From the NCBI GenBank assembly GCA_009781125.1, contig WQYS01000139.1, positions 1 through 6,562 on the forward strand: a stretch of DNA of 6,562 bases, written 5' to 3'. Both the position numbers and the translations under genes were made by a program. The stretch's first letter is position 1; every line of letters starts with the position of its first letter. The notes below the pieces were generated by a model. That model ran no database searches and was not told the origin of the DNA. It worked only from the letters and a program-made list of their open reading frames with translations. Below are positions 1 to 5,657 of this stretch, piece by piece. Source of the DNA: Acidobacteriaceae bacterium (lineage in GTDB: Bacteria; Acidobacteriota; Terriglobia; Terriglobales; Acidobacteriaceae).

Positions 1-2377
1 GCGGAGCAAACCCATTCAGCGGAGTGGAACTCATCGCCTTGCCGTAGGGCGAGTTCACTCCGCTCCGCGTGATCCCGTTCAGAGGATCGTAGTTGAGGTT
101 GACGGCCTGTCCTGTTCCATTGCATCCAGGGTCTGAGGTGCTCGTGCAAATTCTGTCACCGTACTGCGGATCGACCGTCGGCGCCATCGCGGGATTGTAG
201 GCCTCTGGCTGGAAGCCTCCCAGATGTCCGCCGCGGTCGGTTACCTGGCCGTAGATGGAGTAGCGCAGGCCGCCGTTAACCGTAAGCCGTGGCAGGATCC
301 TCCAGTTGTCCTGTATGTAGGCCTCCCAGAGGTCCATGCTCGGGCGGGCTATCGGATCGAGCGACCGTATCACGAACTGCGAGGGTTGTCCGGCCAGGAA
401 GCTGGCAAAGTTCTGCTCGAAGTTCGTCACCTGCTGGCCTACCGAACCGCCCTGGTTGGAGGTGAACTGCCCCGCATTGAGCGTGCCATCGGTGATGTAC
501 CCGGTGTAACGCTCATAGTTGACGCCGAAGTACAGCGAGTGCTGACGAAGCTGCTTAGTTGTGTTCTCGAATATCTGCAGGGTGTTGTTGTGGTTCAGAA
601 AAGGCCCTACGGTGTCCCAGTTGGCCGTGGAGATCACCACGCCCGGAACCCGGCCTGTAGTGTTCACGAAACCTGGCGGCAGTTGGACATGAATGTCAGG
701 CGAGTTGGCGGCCATCGCTGTTCCAAACGGTACTGACTTCACTTGGTATGGATTGAAGGAGCCGCCGAAGTCGGCGACCATCGTTGGCGTTATCACCCAG
801 GTGCCGTGCAGGGCGAAGCTCTCGCCATACTGCGACGTATGGGATTTGGCCACTCCCGGCATGCAGGTGTTGTTGCCAGAGTAGATACCGCACGAGACGG
901 TCTGCTTGATCGGATCGTAGATATACCGGATGAATCCGTTGAAGCGCTCGCCAAACTGATGGTCGATACGAACCAGCGTCTGCGTCTCGGTGTACGGCGA
1001 GGCTACCTGCTGCACAACCTGGTAGCTGGAGTGGACGCCATAGTCGACGTCATCGGTAACGATAGGAGTATTCACCGGCGACATGGCAACAGCCGGCAAC
1101 ATCATATCTCGCACGTACTCCTGGGCCACCGGACTGGGAACGATCCCCAACTTAGCGAGCGTGCTGTAGATGTTGTAGTTATAGTCAATCCCAGTCCCGT
1201 GGTAGTTCATGTAGGGTGAGCTGTTATCTTGCTGGGCGCGGTTTGTAGCCGCCGGACATTGACTGACCTGCTTGGGTGCGCCGGGAGTGAATCTCCACCA
1301 TGCGCACACGGGGCTTCTGAACCATCCGTACAACATAGGTTCTTCAGGGTAGTCGTTGATGTTCTGCGTGGGGTACAGCGTGTTCCGGCGCAGTTCGTTC
1401 TCATAGAAGAAGAAGGTCTTCGAGCGCGAGCGCGGATAAATCCTGGGTATAAACACCGGCCCCCCAAACGCCCAGCCGAAGTCGTTGTACTTCATGCTCG
1501 GCGTCCCCACCTTGAGCGCCTGGTACACGTTCGAGTACGGTACGGCGGCCAGCGCTGGGGGACGGTTGAAGAAGAAGATGTTGCCCCTGATCCTGGCGCC
1601 TCCCGATTGAGACGAGATCATCACCTGCGCGCTGCCGCCGCCGCCGTACTGCGCTCCATAGGAGTTGCGGAAGACCTTCATCTCGCGGATGGAGGTCACG
1701 CTGGGGAAGATCGTAACCTGCTGATTGTCACCGTGGTTCAGAATGTCGGAGCCGTCCAGCGTCCACGAGATCTGCTGCTGACGCATGCCGTTGATGCTCA
1801 GACCGTGAGAGTTGGACGAGCGCCCTGTGGAATCGACCGTTCCGGGCATCCCGTTGCCAGCGCCAGGGTCGTAGGAGACGCCAGGCTGAATCAGCGCCAT
1901 CTCCTCGAAGTTTCGGGTGGCCAGCGCCAGCTCGTTCATCTCCTGGTTGTTGATGACGGAGGACTGCTCCGACGTCTCCGTGTTCGGAGCGTTGCTGTCC
2001 GCAGTTACGGTCACCGTGGTGGCAGTATCGCCCGTAGACAAAGTAGCGTTCTGCGTGAGCGTGTCGGCGATGTGGAGGTCAATGCCAGTTATGTCCTTGG
2101 TCTGAAAACCAGGAAACGACACATTGATCTGATACGATCCGACATCGAGCTGAGGAAGGCTGTAATCGCCCTTCTCGTTCGTCTTCACGGTGCGCACCAG
2201 TTGCCCCGTGTTCGAGTTGAACAATTTAATCATGGCCCCAGGGATAACGGCTCCGCTGGAGTCGGTCACAGTTCCATCGATCTCACCCGTGCTGTTCTGC
2301 GCCAGAACGGCAGCAGCCGGTCCGAGAAGAAGGGTCAGCGTCAGGCCAATCAAGCAATACTTCAATTTGTTATGCAT
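1..2377 (-). CDS. TonB-dependent receptor, Oar-like, with N-terminal carboxypeptidase-regulatory-like domain (partial, C-terminus beyond left edge)
   Basis: Predicted outer-membrane, TonB-energised transporter for a large substrate. The minus-strand frame is open from ATG at 2377 to the left edge, giving 792 residues without a stop. Residues 1-26 form a signal peptide (MHNKLK, a Leu-rich core, then AVLA|QNS). Residues about 28-118 match the carboxypeptidase-regulatory-like beta-sandwich (GEIDGTVTDSSGAVIPGA, then TNEKGDYSLPQLDVGSYQI). Residues about 120-262 are plug-like (TRNFEEMALIQPGV, INGMRQQQISWTLDGSDI, YGAQYGGGGSAQV). From about 263 onward the aromatic-rich, alternating sequence fits beta-barrel strands (NIFFFNRP, TFFFYENELRR, WEAYIQDNWRILPRLTVNGGLRYS). 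Acidobacterial homologues usually exceed 1,000 residues, so a few hundred are missing. The start is supported by GGGGAG four bases upstream. It is transcribed divergently from the adjacent sulfatase, which suggests uptake of a sulfated compound. The family assignment is firm; the substrate is unknown. Confidence 0.93.
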   Translation of the reverse strand, partial: MHNKLKYCLIGLTLTLLLGPAAAVLAQNSTGEIDGTVTDSSGAVIPGAMIKLFNSNTGQLVRTVKTNEKGDYSLPQLDVGSYQINVSFPGFQTKDITGIDLHIADTLTQNATLSTGDTATTVTVTADSNAPNTETSEQSSVINNQEMNELALATRNFEEMALIQPGVSYDPGAGNGMPGTVDSTGRSSNSHGLSINGMRQQQISWTLDGSDILNHGDNQQVTIFPSVTSIREMKVFRNSYGAQYGGGGSAQVMISSQSGGARIRGNIFFFNRPPALAAVPYSNVYQALKVGTPSMKYNDFGWAFGGPVFIPRIYPRSRSKTFFFYENELRRNTLYPTQNINDYPEEPMLYGWFRSPVCAWWRFTPGAPKQVSQCPAATNRAQQDNSSPYMNYHGTGIDYNYNIYSTLAKLGIVPSPVAQEYVRDMMLPAVAMSPVNTPIVTDDVDYGVHSSYQVVQQVASPYTETQTLVRIDHQFGERFNGFIRYIYDPIKQTVSCGIYSGNNTCMPGVAKSHTSQYGESFALHGTWVITPTMVADFGGSFNPYQVKSVPFGTAMAANSPDIHVQLPPGFVNTTGRVPGVVISTANWDTVGPFLNHNNTLQIFENTTKQLRQHSLYFGVNYERYTGYITDGTLNAGQFTSNQGGSVGQQVTNFEQNFASFLAGQPSQFVIRSLDPIARPSMDLWEAYIQDNWRILPRLTVNGGLRYSIYGQVTDRGGHLGGFQPEAYNPAMAPTVDPQYGDRICTSTSDPGCNGTGQAVNLNYDPLNGITRSGVNSPYGKAMSSTPLNGFAP

Positions 2378-2381
2378 ACAA

Positions 2382-2387
2382 CTCCCC
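2382..2387 (-). promoter_or_regulatory. Ribosome binding site of the TonB receptor
   Basis: On the minus strand GGGGAG lies four bases before the ATG at 2377. It fixes the start that yields a complete signal peptide. The short spacing matches that proposed for the divergent sulfatase. Confidence 0.7.
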
Positions 2388-2419
2388 AAGTAGAGCTTGC
2401 CGGTATACACGGCCGTCAT

Positions 2420-2447
2420 GCAAATCTTGAATGCTTTCAAAAATTGC
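2420..2447. promoter_or_regulatory. Candidate operator A (28-bp dyad) upstream of the TonB receptor
   Basis: The core TTGAATGCTTTCAA (2427-2440) is an imperfect palindrome with perfect TTGAA/TTCAA arms. It is bracketed by GCAA (2420-2423) and TTGC (2444-2447), which share exactly the same dyad centre. A 13-base core (TTGAATGCTTTCA) recurs at 2765-2777 near the divergent sulfatase. The centre lies about 56 bp upstream of the receptor ATG and, if the promoter proposed at 2458-2487 is right, just downstream of its transcription start, a typical repressor position. The size fits a dimeric helix-turn-helix regulator such as a LacI-type protein, but the regulator family is a guess. Confidence 0.5.
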
Positions 2448-2457
2448 AGGTAGATGC

Positions 2458-2487
2458 ACATTACTCCGTTGCAAATTCGCTTGTCAA
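2458..2487 (-). promoter_or_regulatory. Candidate sigma-70-type promoter of the TonB receptor
   Basis: On the minus strand a perfect TTGACA -35 box occupies 2487-2482. An 18-base spacer leads to TAATGT at 2463-2458, a weak -10 match (three of six positions). Initiation would fall near 2451, leaving a leader of about 75 bases that contains operator A. The strong -35 box and its position are the support; the poor -10 box is the weakness. Confidence 0.35.
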
Positions 2488-2500
2488 GAAGATTTTTACA

Positions 2501-2521
2501 GGAATTCTCCATAATAATTCC
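2501..2521. promoter_or_regulatory. Inverted repeat GGAATT-N9-AATTCC upstream of the receptor -35 box
   Basis: Perfect 6-bp arms (2501-2506 and 2516-2521) separated by nine AT-rich bases. The dyad ends about 14 bp upstream of the TTGACA box, a position where an activator could bind. It contains GAATTC and is short enough to arise by chance in an AT-rich spacer. Confidence 0.25.
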
Positions 2522-2632
2522 GGGACCGGGTAAATTGAGGGCATCACCCATATAGACGCACCACCAGCCGCCACGTCACCAGCGAGGCCAAGCCTTCCAA
2601 ATCCGCGCCGAAAACTCCAGGACACGAGGCAG

Positions 2633-2652
2633 AATGTATAATTTCTTACATT
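2633..2652. promoter_or_regulatory. Inverted repeat AATGTA-N8-TACATT overlapping a perfect TATAAT
   Basis: Arms at 2633-2638 and 2647-2652 are perfect and separated by eight bases. A consensus TATAAT lies at 2637-2642 on the plus strand, reading toward the sulfatase. No -35 box is found at 16-18 bases upstream. If used as a -10 element it would give a long leader of about 180 bases before the GTG at 2832 and would depend on an activator or an extended contact. Confidence 0.25.
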
Positions 2653-2677
2653 GTATCAACAAGTTACCAGATTAAGC

Positions 2678-2700
2678 CGTCCGGCGCGATCGACCGGACG
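2678..2700. repeat. Inverted repeat CGTCCGG-N9-CCGGACG in the divergent intergenic region
   Basis: Perfect 7-bp GC-rich arms (2678-2684 and 2694-2700) with a nine-base loop. It lies between the possible TATAAT at 2637 and operator B. It could be a regulator site or a small leader hairpin. There is no following U-tract, so it is not an evident terminator. Confidence 0.3.
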
Positions 2701-2759
2701 AAATGGACGGCAGCTCGCCTGTGTACTTATTCGGCTCCGCCGCGTGAATTGGCCGCTGT

Positions 2760-2787
2760 CCAATTTGAATGCTTTCAGAAAATTGGC
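2760..2787. promoter_or_regulatory. Candidate operator B upstream of the Tat sulfatase
   Basis: Second copy of the palindromic core: TTGAATGCTTTCA at 2765-2777 is identical to operator A in 13 of 13 bases, and an AAAATTG block follows in both copies. Here the outer arms are CCAAT (2760-2764) and ATTGG (2782-2786). They differ from the arms of A but still pair with each other, although their centre is shifted by 1.5 bp from the core. The core centre is about 60 bp from the GTG at 2832, close to the 56 bp seen for A and the receptor start. I found no convincing promoter hexamers beside it. Confidence 0.5.
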
Positions 2788-2821
2788 TAAGCTGGTTACA
2801 GAAGCGTCTCAATGCTAGTCC

Positions 2822-2827
2822 AAGGAG
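2822..2827 (+). promoter_or_regulatory. Strong Shine-Dalgarno supporting a GTG start for the sulfatase
   Basis: AAGGAG is the best ribosome-binding match in this intergenic region and lies four bases before the GTG at 2832. The ATG at 2877 has only AGG six bases upstream, and the ATG at 2901 has no clear site. This decides the start in favour of GTG, with an unusually long Tat n-region as the cost. Confidence 0.5.
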
Positions 2828-2831
2828 TTGA

Positions 2832-4343
2832 GTGCGGCGCCGACCGGTTGCGCTTCAAGCCGGCAACAGGCCCTCGATGCGCCGCATCCTGAAATCGAAG
2901 ATGATTACCCTGACACGAAGAAACTTCCTCAAATCCAGCGCCGCGATGACGGCGGCCAAGGCGATTCCGGCGCAACTTGCCGCTGCGCACGGACGCAAAA
3001 ACGTACTGTTCATCGGTGTCGATGATCTGAACCATTCGCTTGGCTGCTACGGCCAGCCCGTGCACACGCCGAATCTGGATGCTCTGGCGGCGCGCGGCGT
3101 GCGTTTCGACGCGGCCTACTGCCAGTATCCTCTCTGCGGACCGTCGCGCACCTCCCTGCTGACGGGACTCGCGCCGGACACTACCAAGATTCAGGACAAC
3201 AATGATCTGAACTTTCGCAAGCATCTCAAAGATCCCGTCACGCTTCCGGAACTGTTTCGCAAGAACGGCTACTATGTAGCGCGCGTCGGCAAGATCTACC
3301 ACGCCAACGTTCCTCCCGACGAGGGCAGCGCAGGCGCAGACGATCCGCAGTCGTGGGACTACACCTTCAACAACGCCGGACTGGACCGCACAGACCCGGC
3401 GCAGGCGAAGAGCGTAACGACCTTCTCTGCGCCGGAAAAGATCGGGCTGGGCACGGGGCTGTGCGCCTATGAGTCGCCGACGCCGGACCGCCAGATCACC
3501 GATGGCGTCGGAGCCGACGAGGTCATCAGCCTGCTCAAGGCCAATAAGGACAAACCCTTCTTCATCGCCTACGGACTGTACCGCCCGCATCTGCCGTGGA
3601 TCGTTCCCCAGGCGTACTTCGAGAAGTATCCGCTGGAGAGCATCCACGCCGAGCCGTTCGATCCCGCCGAACTGACGCAGGCTCCGCCGTATGCCTACAT
3701 GCTGAAAAAGCCGAACTTCGGCATGAGCGAAGAGAATGCTCGGCGGTCGAAGCGCGGCTACTATGCAGCGACCTCCTACATCGACGCGCAGGTTGGGCGC
3801 GTGCTGGCGGCCTTGAAGGAGTACGGGCTGGAGGAGAACACCATCGTGGTGTTCTGGGCCGATCATGGCTGGCATCTGGGCCAGCACGGACAGTGGGAGA
3901 AGCTGACGCTCTTCGAGTGGTGCGCGCGCATTCCCTTCCTTATGGCCGGGCCCGGAGTCAAGAAGGGCGGCGTGGTAGACCGCACCACCGAGCATCTCGA
4001 CATCTATCCGACGCTGGTGGAGTTGTGCGGCCTGGAGAACGCGCCCAAGCTGCTGCATGGAACCTCGCTGAGTGGACTGTTGCAGAATCCGGACGGCGCC
4101 CGCTGGGATAAGCCCGCCATGACGCAGGCCCACAGGCCTGCGCGGGAGATCGATGGATACTCCATACGGACAGAGCGTTACCGCTACACGCTATGGATGG
4201 GCAAGTCGGAAGCCGAAGAGTTATACGACTACCAGACCGATCCGCGCGAGGTGAAGAACCGCGCCAGCGATCCGGAGTTGAAGACGGTCAAGAAGGCCCT
4301 CAAGGACAGGCTTCTCACAATCCGAAAGTCGCGCATCACCTAA
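2832..4343 (+). CDS. Tat-exported sulfatase, iduronate-2-sulfatase type (formylglycine-dependent)
   Basis: Predicted to hydrolyse sulfate esters, probably on a glycan, after export in folded form. From the GTG start it is 503 residues. A textbook Tat motif, TRRNFLK (28-34), precedes an Ala-rich segment with likely cleavage around 50-53. Sulfatase motifs follow: metal ligands in GVDDLN (Asp64, Asp65); the maturation signature CGPSRTSLLTG (102-112), with Cys102 predicted to become formylglycine; GKIYH (153-157); YRPHLPW (250-256); ADHGWHLGQHGQWEK (343-357), giving Asp344, His345 and Lys357. The RPHLPW and HGWHLG-QWEK blocks are typical of the iduronate-2-sulfatase branch. The C-terminus (ELYDYQTDPREVKNRA) is the usual sulfatase tail, so the gene is complete. 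Starts at 2877 or 2901 would shorten only the n-region. It is divergent from the TonB receptor and convergent with the VWA gene. The true substrate is undetermined; many bacterial members of this branch are not iduronate-specific. Confidence 0.95.
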   Translation: MRRRPVALQAGNRPSMRRILKSKMITLTRRNFLKSSAAMTAAKAIPAQLAAAHGRKNVLFIGVDDLNHSLGCYGQPVHTPNLDALAARGVRFDAAYCQYPLCGPSRTSLLTGLAPDTTKIQDNNDLNFRKHLKDPVTLPELFRKNGYYVARVGKIYHANVPPDEGSAGADDPQSWDYTFNNAGLDRTDPAQAKSVTTFSAPEKIGLGTGLCAYESPTPDRQITDGVGADEVISLLKANKDKPFFIAYGLYRPHLPWIVPQAYFEKYPLESIHAEPFDPAELTQAPPYAYMLKKPNFGMSEENARRSKRGYYAATSYIDAQVGRVLAALKEYGLEENTIVVFWADHGWHLGQHGQWEKLTLFEWCARIPFLMAGPGVKKGGVVDRTTEHLDIYPTLVELCGLENAPKLLHGTSLSGLLQNPDGARWDKPAMTQAHRPAREIDGYSIRTERYRYTLWMGKSEAEELYDYQTDPREVKNRASDPELKTVKKALKDRLLTIRKSRIT

Positions 4344-4369
4344 AAACAGTTTCCATTGAGATATAACCC

Positions 4370-4416
4370 TTTTGTCTTGTCATTCCCCCGCTTCGCTGCG
4401 GAATGACAAGACAAAA
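4370..4416. repeat. Perfect 17-bp inverted repeat, REP-like, in the convergent gap
   Basis: Arms at 4370-4386 and 4400-4416 (left arm TTTTGTCTTGTCATTCC) are perfect complements around a 13-base GC-rich loop that can itself pair in part. It starts 27 bp after the sulfatase stop. In both directions the U-rich side precedes the hairpin and the A-rich side follows it, the reverse of an intrinsic terminator. The GTCATTCC...GGAATGAC core resembles dispersed extragenic palindromes I recall from acidobacterial genomes; copy number cannot be judged here. Confidence 0.6.
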
Positions 4417-4489
4417 AATACAGCTCAATGAAAAATGCTCCAACTCCACAGATGCAATCAACTCACTCTATCTAATTAATTGGGAGGCT

Positions 4490-4520
4490 CCGCATCTGAC
4501 GAGTTTATCGTCAGATGCGG
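4490..4520. repeat. Perfect 13-bp hairpin downstream of the VWA gene
   Basis: CCGCATCTGACGA (4490-4502) pairs perfectly with TCGTCAGATGCGG (4508-4520) around a 5-base GTTTA loop. It begins 20 bp past the VWA stop codon, so it would sit in the 3' end of that transcript. No U-tract follows on either strand. It may stabilise the mRNA end, assist factor-dependent termination, or be a second extragenic palindrome. The rest of the 4344-4540 gap shows nothing recognisable. Confidence 0.55.
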
Positions 4521-4540
4521 GATGAAGCGGTACACATTGC

Positions 4541-5527
4541 TTATTCAGCGAGGCCGGCAGCGTAGTAGCCCGCGCGAGCCTGAACCTTGTTACGCTTTCC
4601 GCAGGAGATGCTCAACTGACGGTAGGTTCCGTCTCTTTTCGTGTTGGCCGGCGTGTAGCTGGCGAGATACTGCTTGCGAAGCTCAATCTGAATCAGCGCG
4701 AAGGCTTTCTGCAGCCGCGTGTTGATTTTGCTGTCGATGTCCACGTCGATGACGCGCCCGCCGGTTTCCTGAGCCAGCCGGGTCATTTTGCTGAAGCGGG
4801 CATTAGCGTTGGGCATGAAACTCCAGTTATCCAACAAGATAACGTAGACGATCGCATCGGACCTTTGCGCAGCCCTGATAGCCTCATCGAGGGTCTTTTG
4901 CGATCCATAGTCTCCACCGTCGGTCAGCAGGATAATCACCTTGCGTCCGGTCCTATGGAGAAGTTTTTCGTGGGCTGCCTGGTACACCGCATCGTTGAGC
5001 AGGGTACCGCAAAAATGCTTTGGGTCTGTACAATCTCCCCCGACGTTGGTTCTGGCACGGCCCAGAGCGCGTGCAATCTCGATCCGGCTGTTGGTGTGGT
5101 CCGTCAACTGTGTAATGCCGAGATCGAAGGCCATGAGGAAGCTCTCGTCCTTCGGCGTGAGCACATCCTTGAGAAATATCATCGCGGCCAACTGCTCGGC
5201 GTGCAGGACATTTTTCTGGCTGCCACTGGTGTCCAGCAGCAGGCCAACCGTCAGCGGCATAGTCTTTTCCTGCGTAAAATACCGGATCGTCTGCGGAACC
5301 TTGTCTTCAAGGATGGAGCAGTCCTCCTTGTGAAGGTCGTCGATGGAGTTGCCCTGCTTATCGTGGACGGAAAGATACACGTTGACCAGGTTCACTTCGA
5401 CACGGATGGTTTCGATATCGAGAGCTGAGGTCTGCTCCGTCCCGCCGGGAGCGAGAGCCTGCTGTGCCGAGAGAACTGAAGCCAGAGCAAGACACGCTCC
5501 AGCACAAAAGAGAACAGAAATCCGCAT
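4541..5527 (-). CDS. Secreted VWFA-related protein of the acidobacterial type
   Basis: Secreted protein of 328 residues with unknown specific function; VWA domains bind ligands through a metal ion. Residues 1-22 are a short signal peptide (MRISVLF, then LASVLSAQ). Residues about 41-85 (VEVNLVNVYLSVHDKQGNSI, then LHKEDCSILEDKVPQTIRYF) are the beta-rich lead-in characteristic of the acidobacterial VWFA-related family (TIGR03436). The VWA domain spans about 90-290. Its MIDAS motif is intact: DTSGS (Asp99, Ser101, Ser103), a Thr at 175 and Asp203 in LLTDGGD. Cys166 and Cys173 flank a loop just before the MIDAS Thr and could form a disulfide. Its length is typical, so the gene is complete. An in-frame stop just upstream leaves the ATG at 5527 as the only reasonable start, although its ribosome site is weak. 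It lies 130 bp downstream of the second sulfatase on the same strand, and a candidate promoter in between suggests separate control. Confidence 0.9.
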   Translation of the reverse strand: MRISVLFCAGACLALASVLSAQQALAPGGTEQTSALDIETIRVEVNLVNVYLSVHDKQGNSIDDLHKEDCSILEDKVPQTIRYFTQEKTMPLTVGLLLDTSGSQKNVLHAEQLAAMIFLKDVLTPKDESFLMAFDLGITQLTDHTNSRIEIARALGRARTNVGGDCTDPKHFCGTLLNDAVYQAAHEKLLHRTGRKVIILLTDGGDYGSQKTLDEAIRAAQRSDAIVYVILLDNWSFMPNANARFSKMTRLAQETGGRVIDVDIDSKINTRLQKAFALIQIELRKQYLASYTPANTKRDGTYRQLSISCGKRNKVQARAGYYAAGLAE

Positions 5528-5547
5528 ATCTCAATCAAAAGGGCGTG

Positions 5548-5572
5548 GACGTTTGTAGTTGTAGCGAGTTCC
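5548..5572 (-). promoter_or_regulatory. Candidate ECF-sigma-type promoter of the VWA gene
   Basis: On the minus strand GGAAC (5572-5568) is followed after exactly 16 bases by CGTC (5551-5548). GGAAC and CGTC at 16-17 bp spacing match the general form of ECF sigma factor promoters. The CGTC box is 20 bp before the ATG at 5527, implying a very short leader. This is a short degenerate pattern with no experimental support. Confidence 0.35.
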
Positions 5573-5580
5573 TGAAGAAT

Positions 5581-5643
5581 GTGGTACTCCGGCCCTCACC
5601 CGTGGCAATGAAACTGTCGCGGACAGGACACCCGGAGTACCAC
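5581..5643. repeat. Nested inverted repeat between the second sulfatase and the VWA gene
   Basis: Outer arms GTGGTACTCCGG (5581-5592) and CCGGAGTACCAC (5632-5643) are perfect over 12 bp and enclose 39 bases. Inside is a second stem, CTGTC-GCG-GACAG (5614-5626). It begins 14 bp past the second sulfatase's stop codon (minus strand) and ends 8 bp upstream of the candidate VWA promoter. It has no U-tract on either side. It could be a transcript-end structure, a dispersed extragenic palindrome, or a regulator site for the VWA gene. Confidence 0.55.
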
Positions 5644-5657
5644 TTGCATCTCTCGTA

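Noticed and set aside
1229..2533. Long plus-strand open frame of 434 codons opposite the TonB receptor
   Set aside because: It runs antisense to an unmistakable receptor with signal peptide, plug and barrel features. Its translation is Arg/His/Val-rich with no recognisable domain, and it has no plausible ribosome site. It is a codon-bias shadow.
2812..2892. Short upstream open frame of 26 codons (ATG at 2812) overlapping the sulfatase start
   Set aside because: It has no ribosome site of its own, overlaps the sulfatase in another frame, and its peptide has no leader-peptide feature such as codon runs.
2796..4133. Long minus-strand open frame of 445 codons opposite the sulfatase
   Set aside because: It is antisense to a sulfatase with complete motifs. 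Its composition is Arg-rich and low-complexity and it shows no domain.
4370..4520. The two convergent-gap hairpins as intrinsic terminators
   Set aside because: Neither is followed by a U-run on either strand. The first has its U-run on the 5' side and A-run on the 3' side. They are listed as inverted repeats instead.
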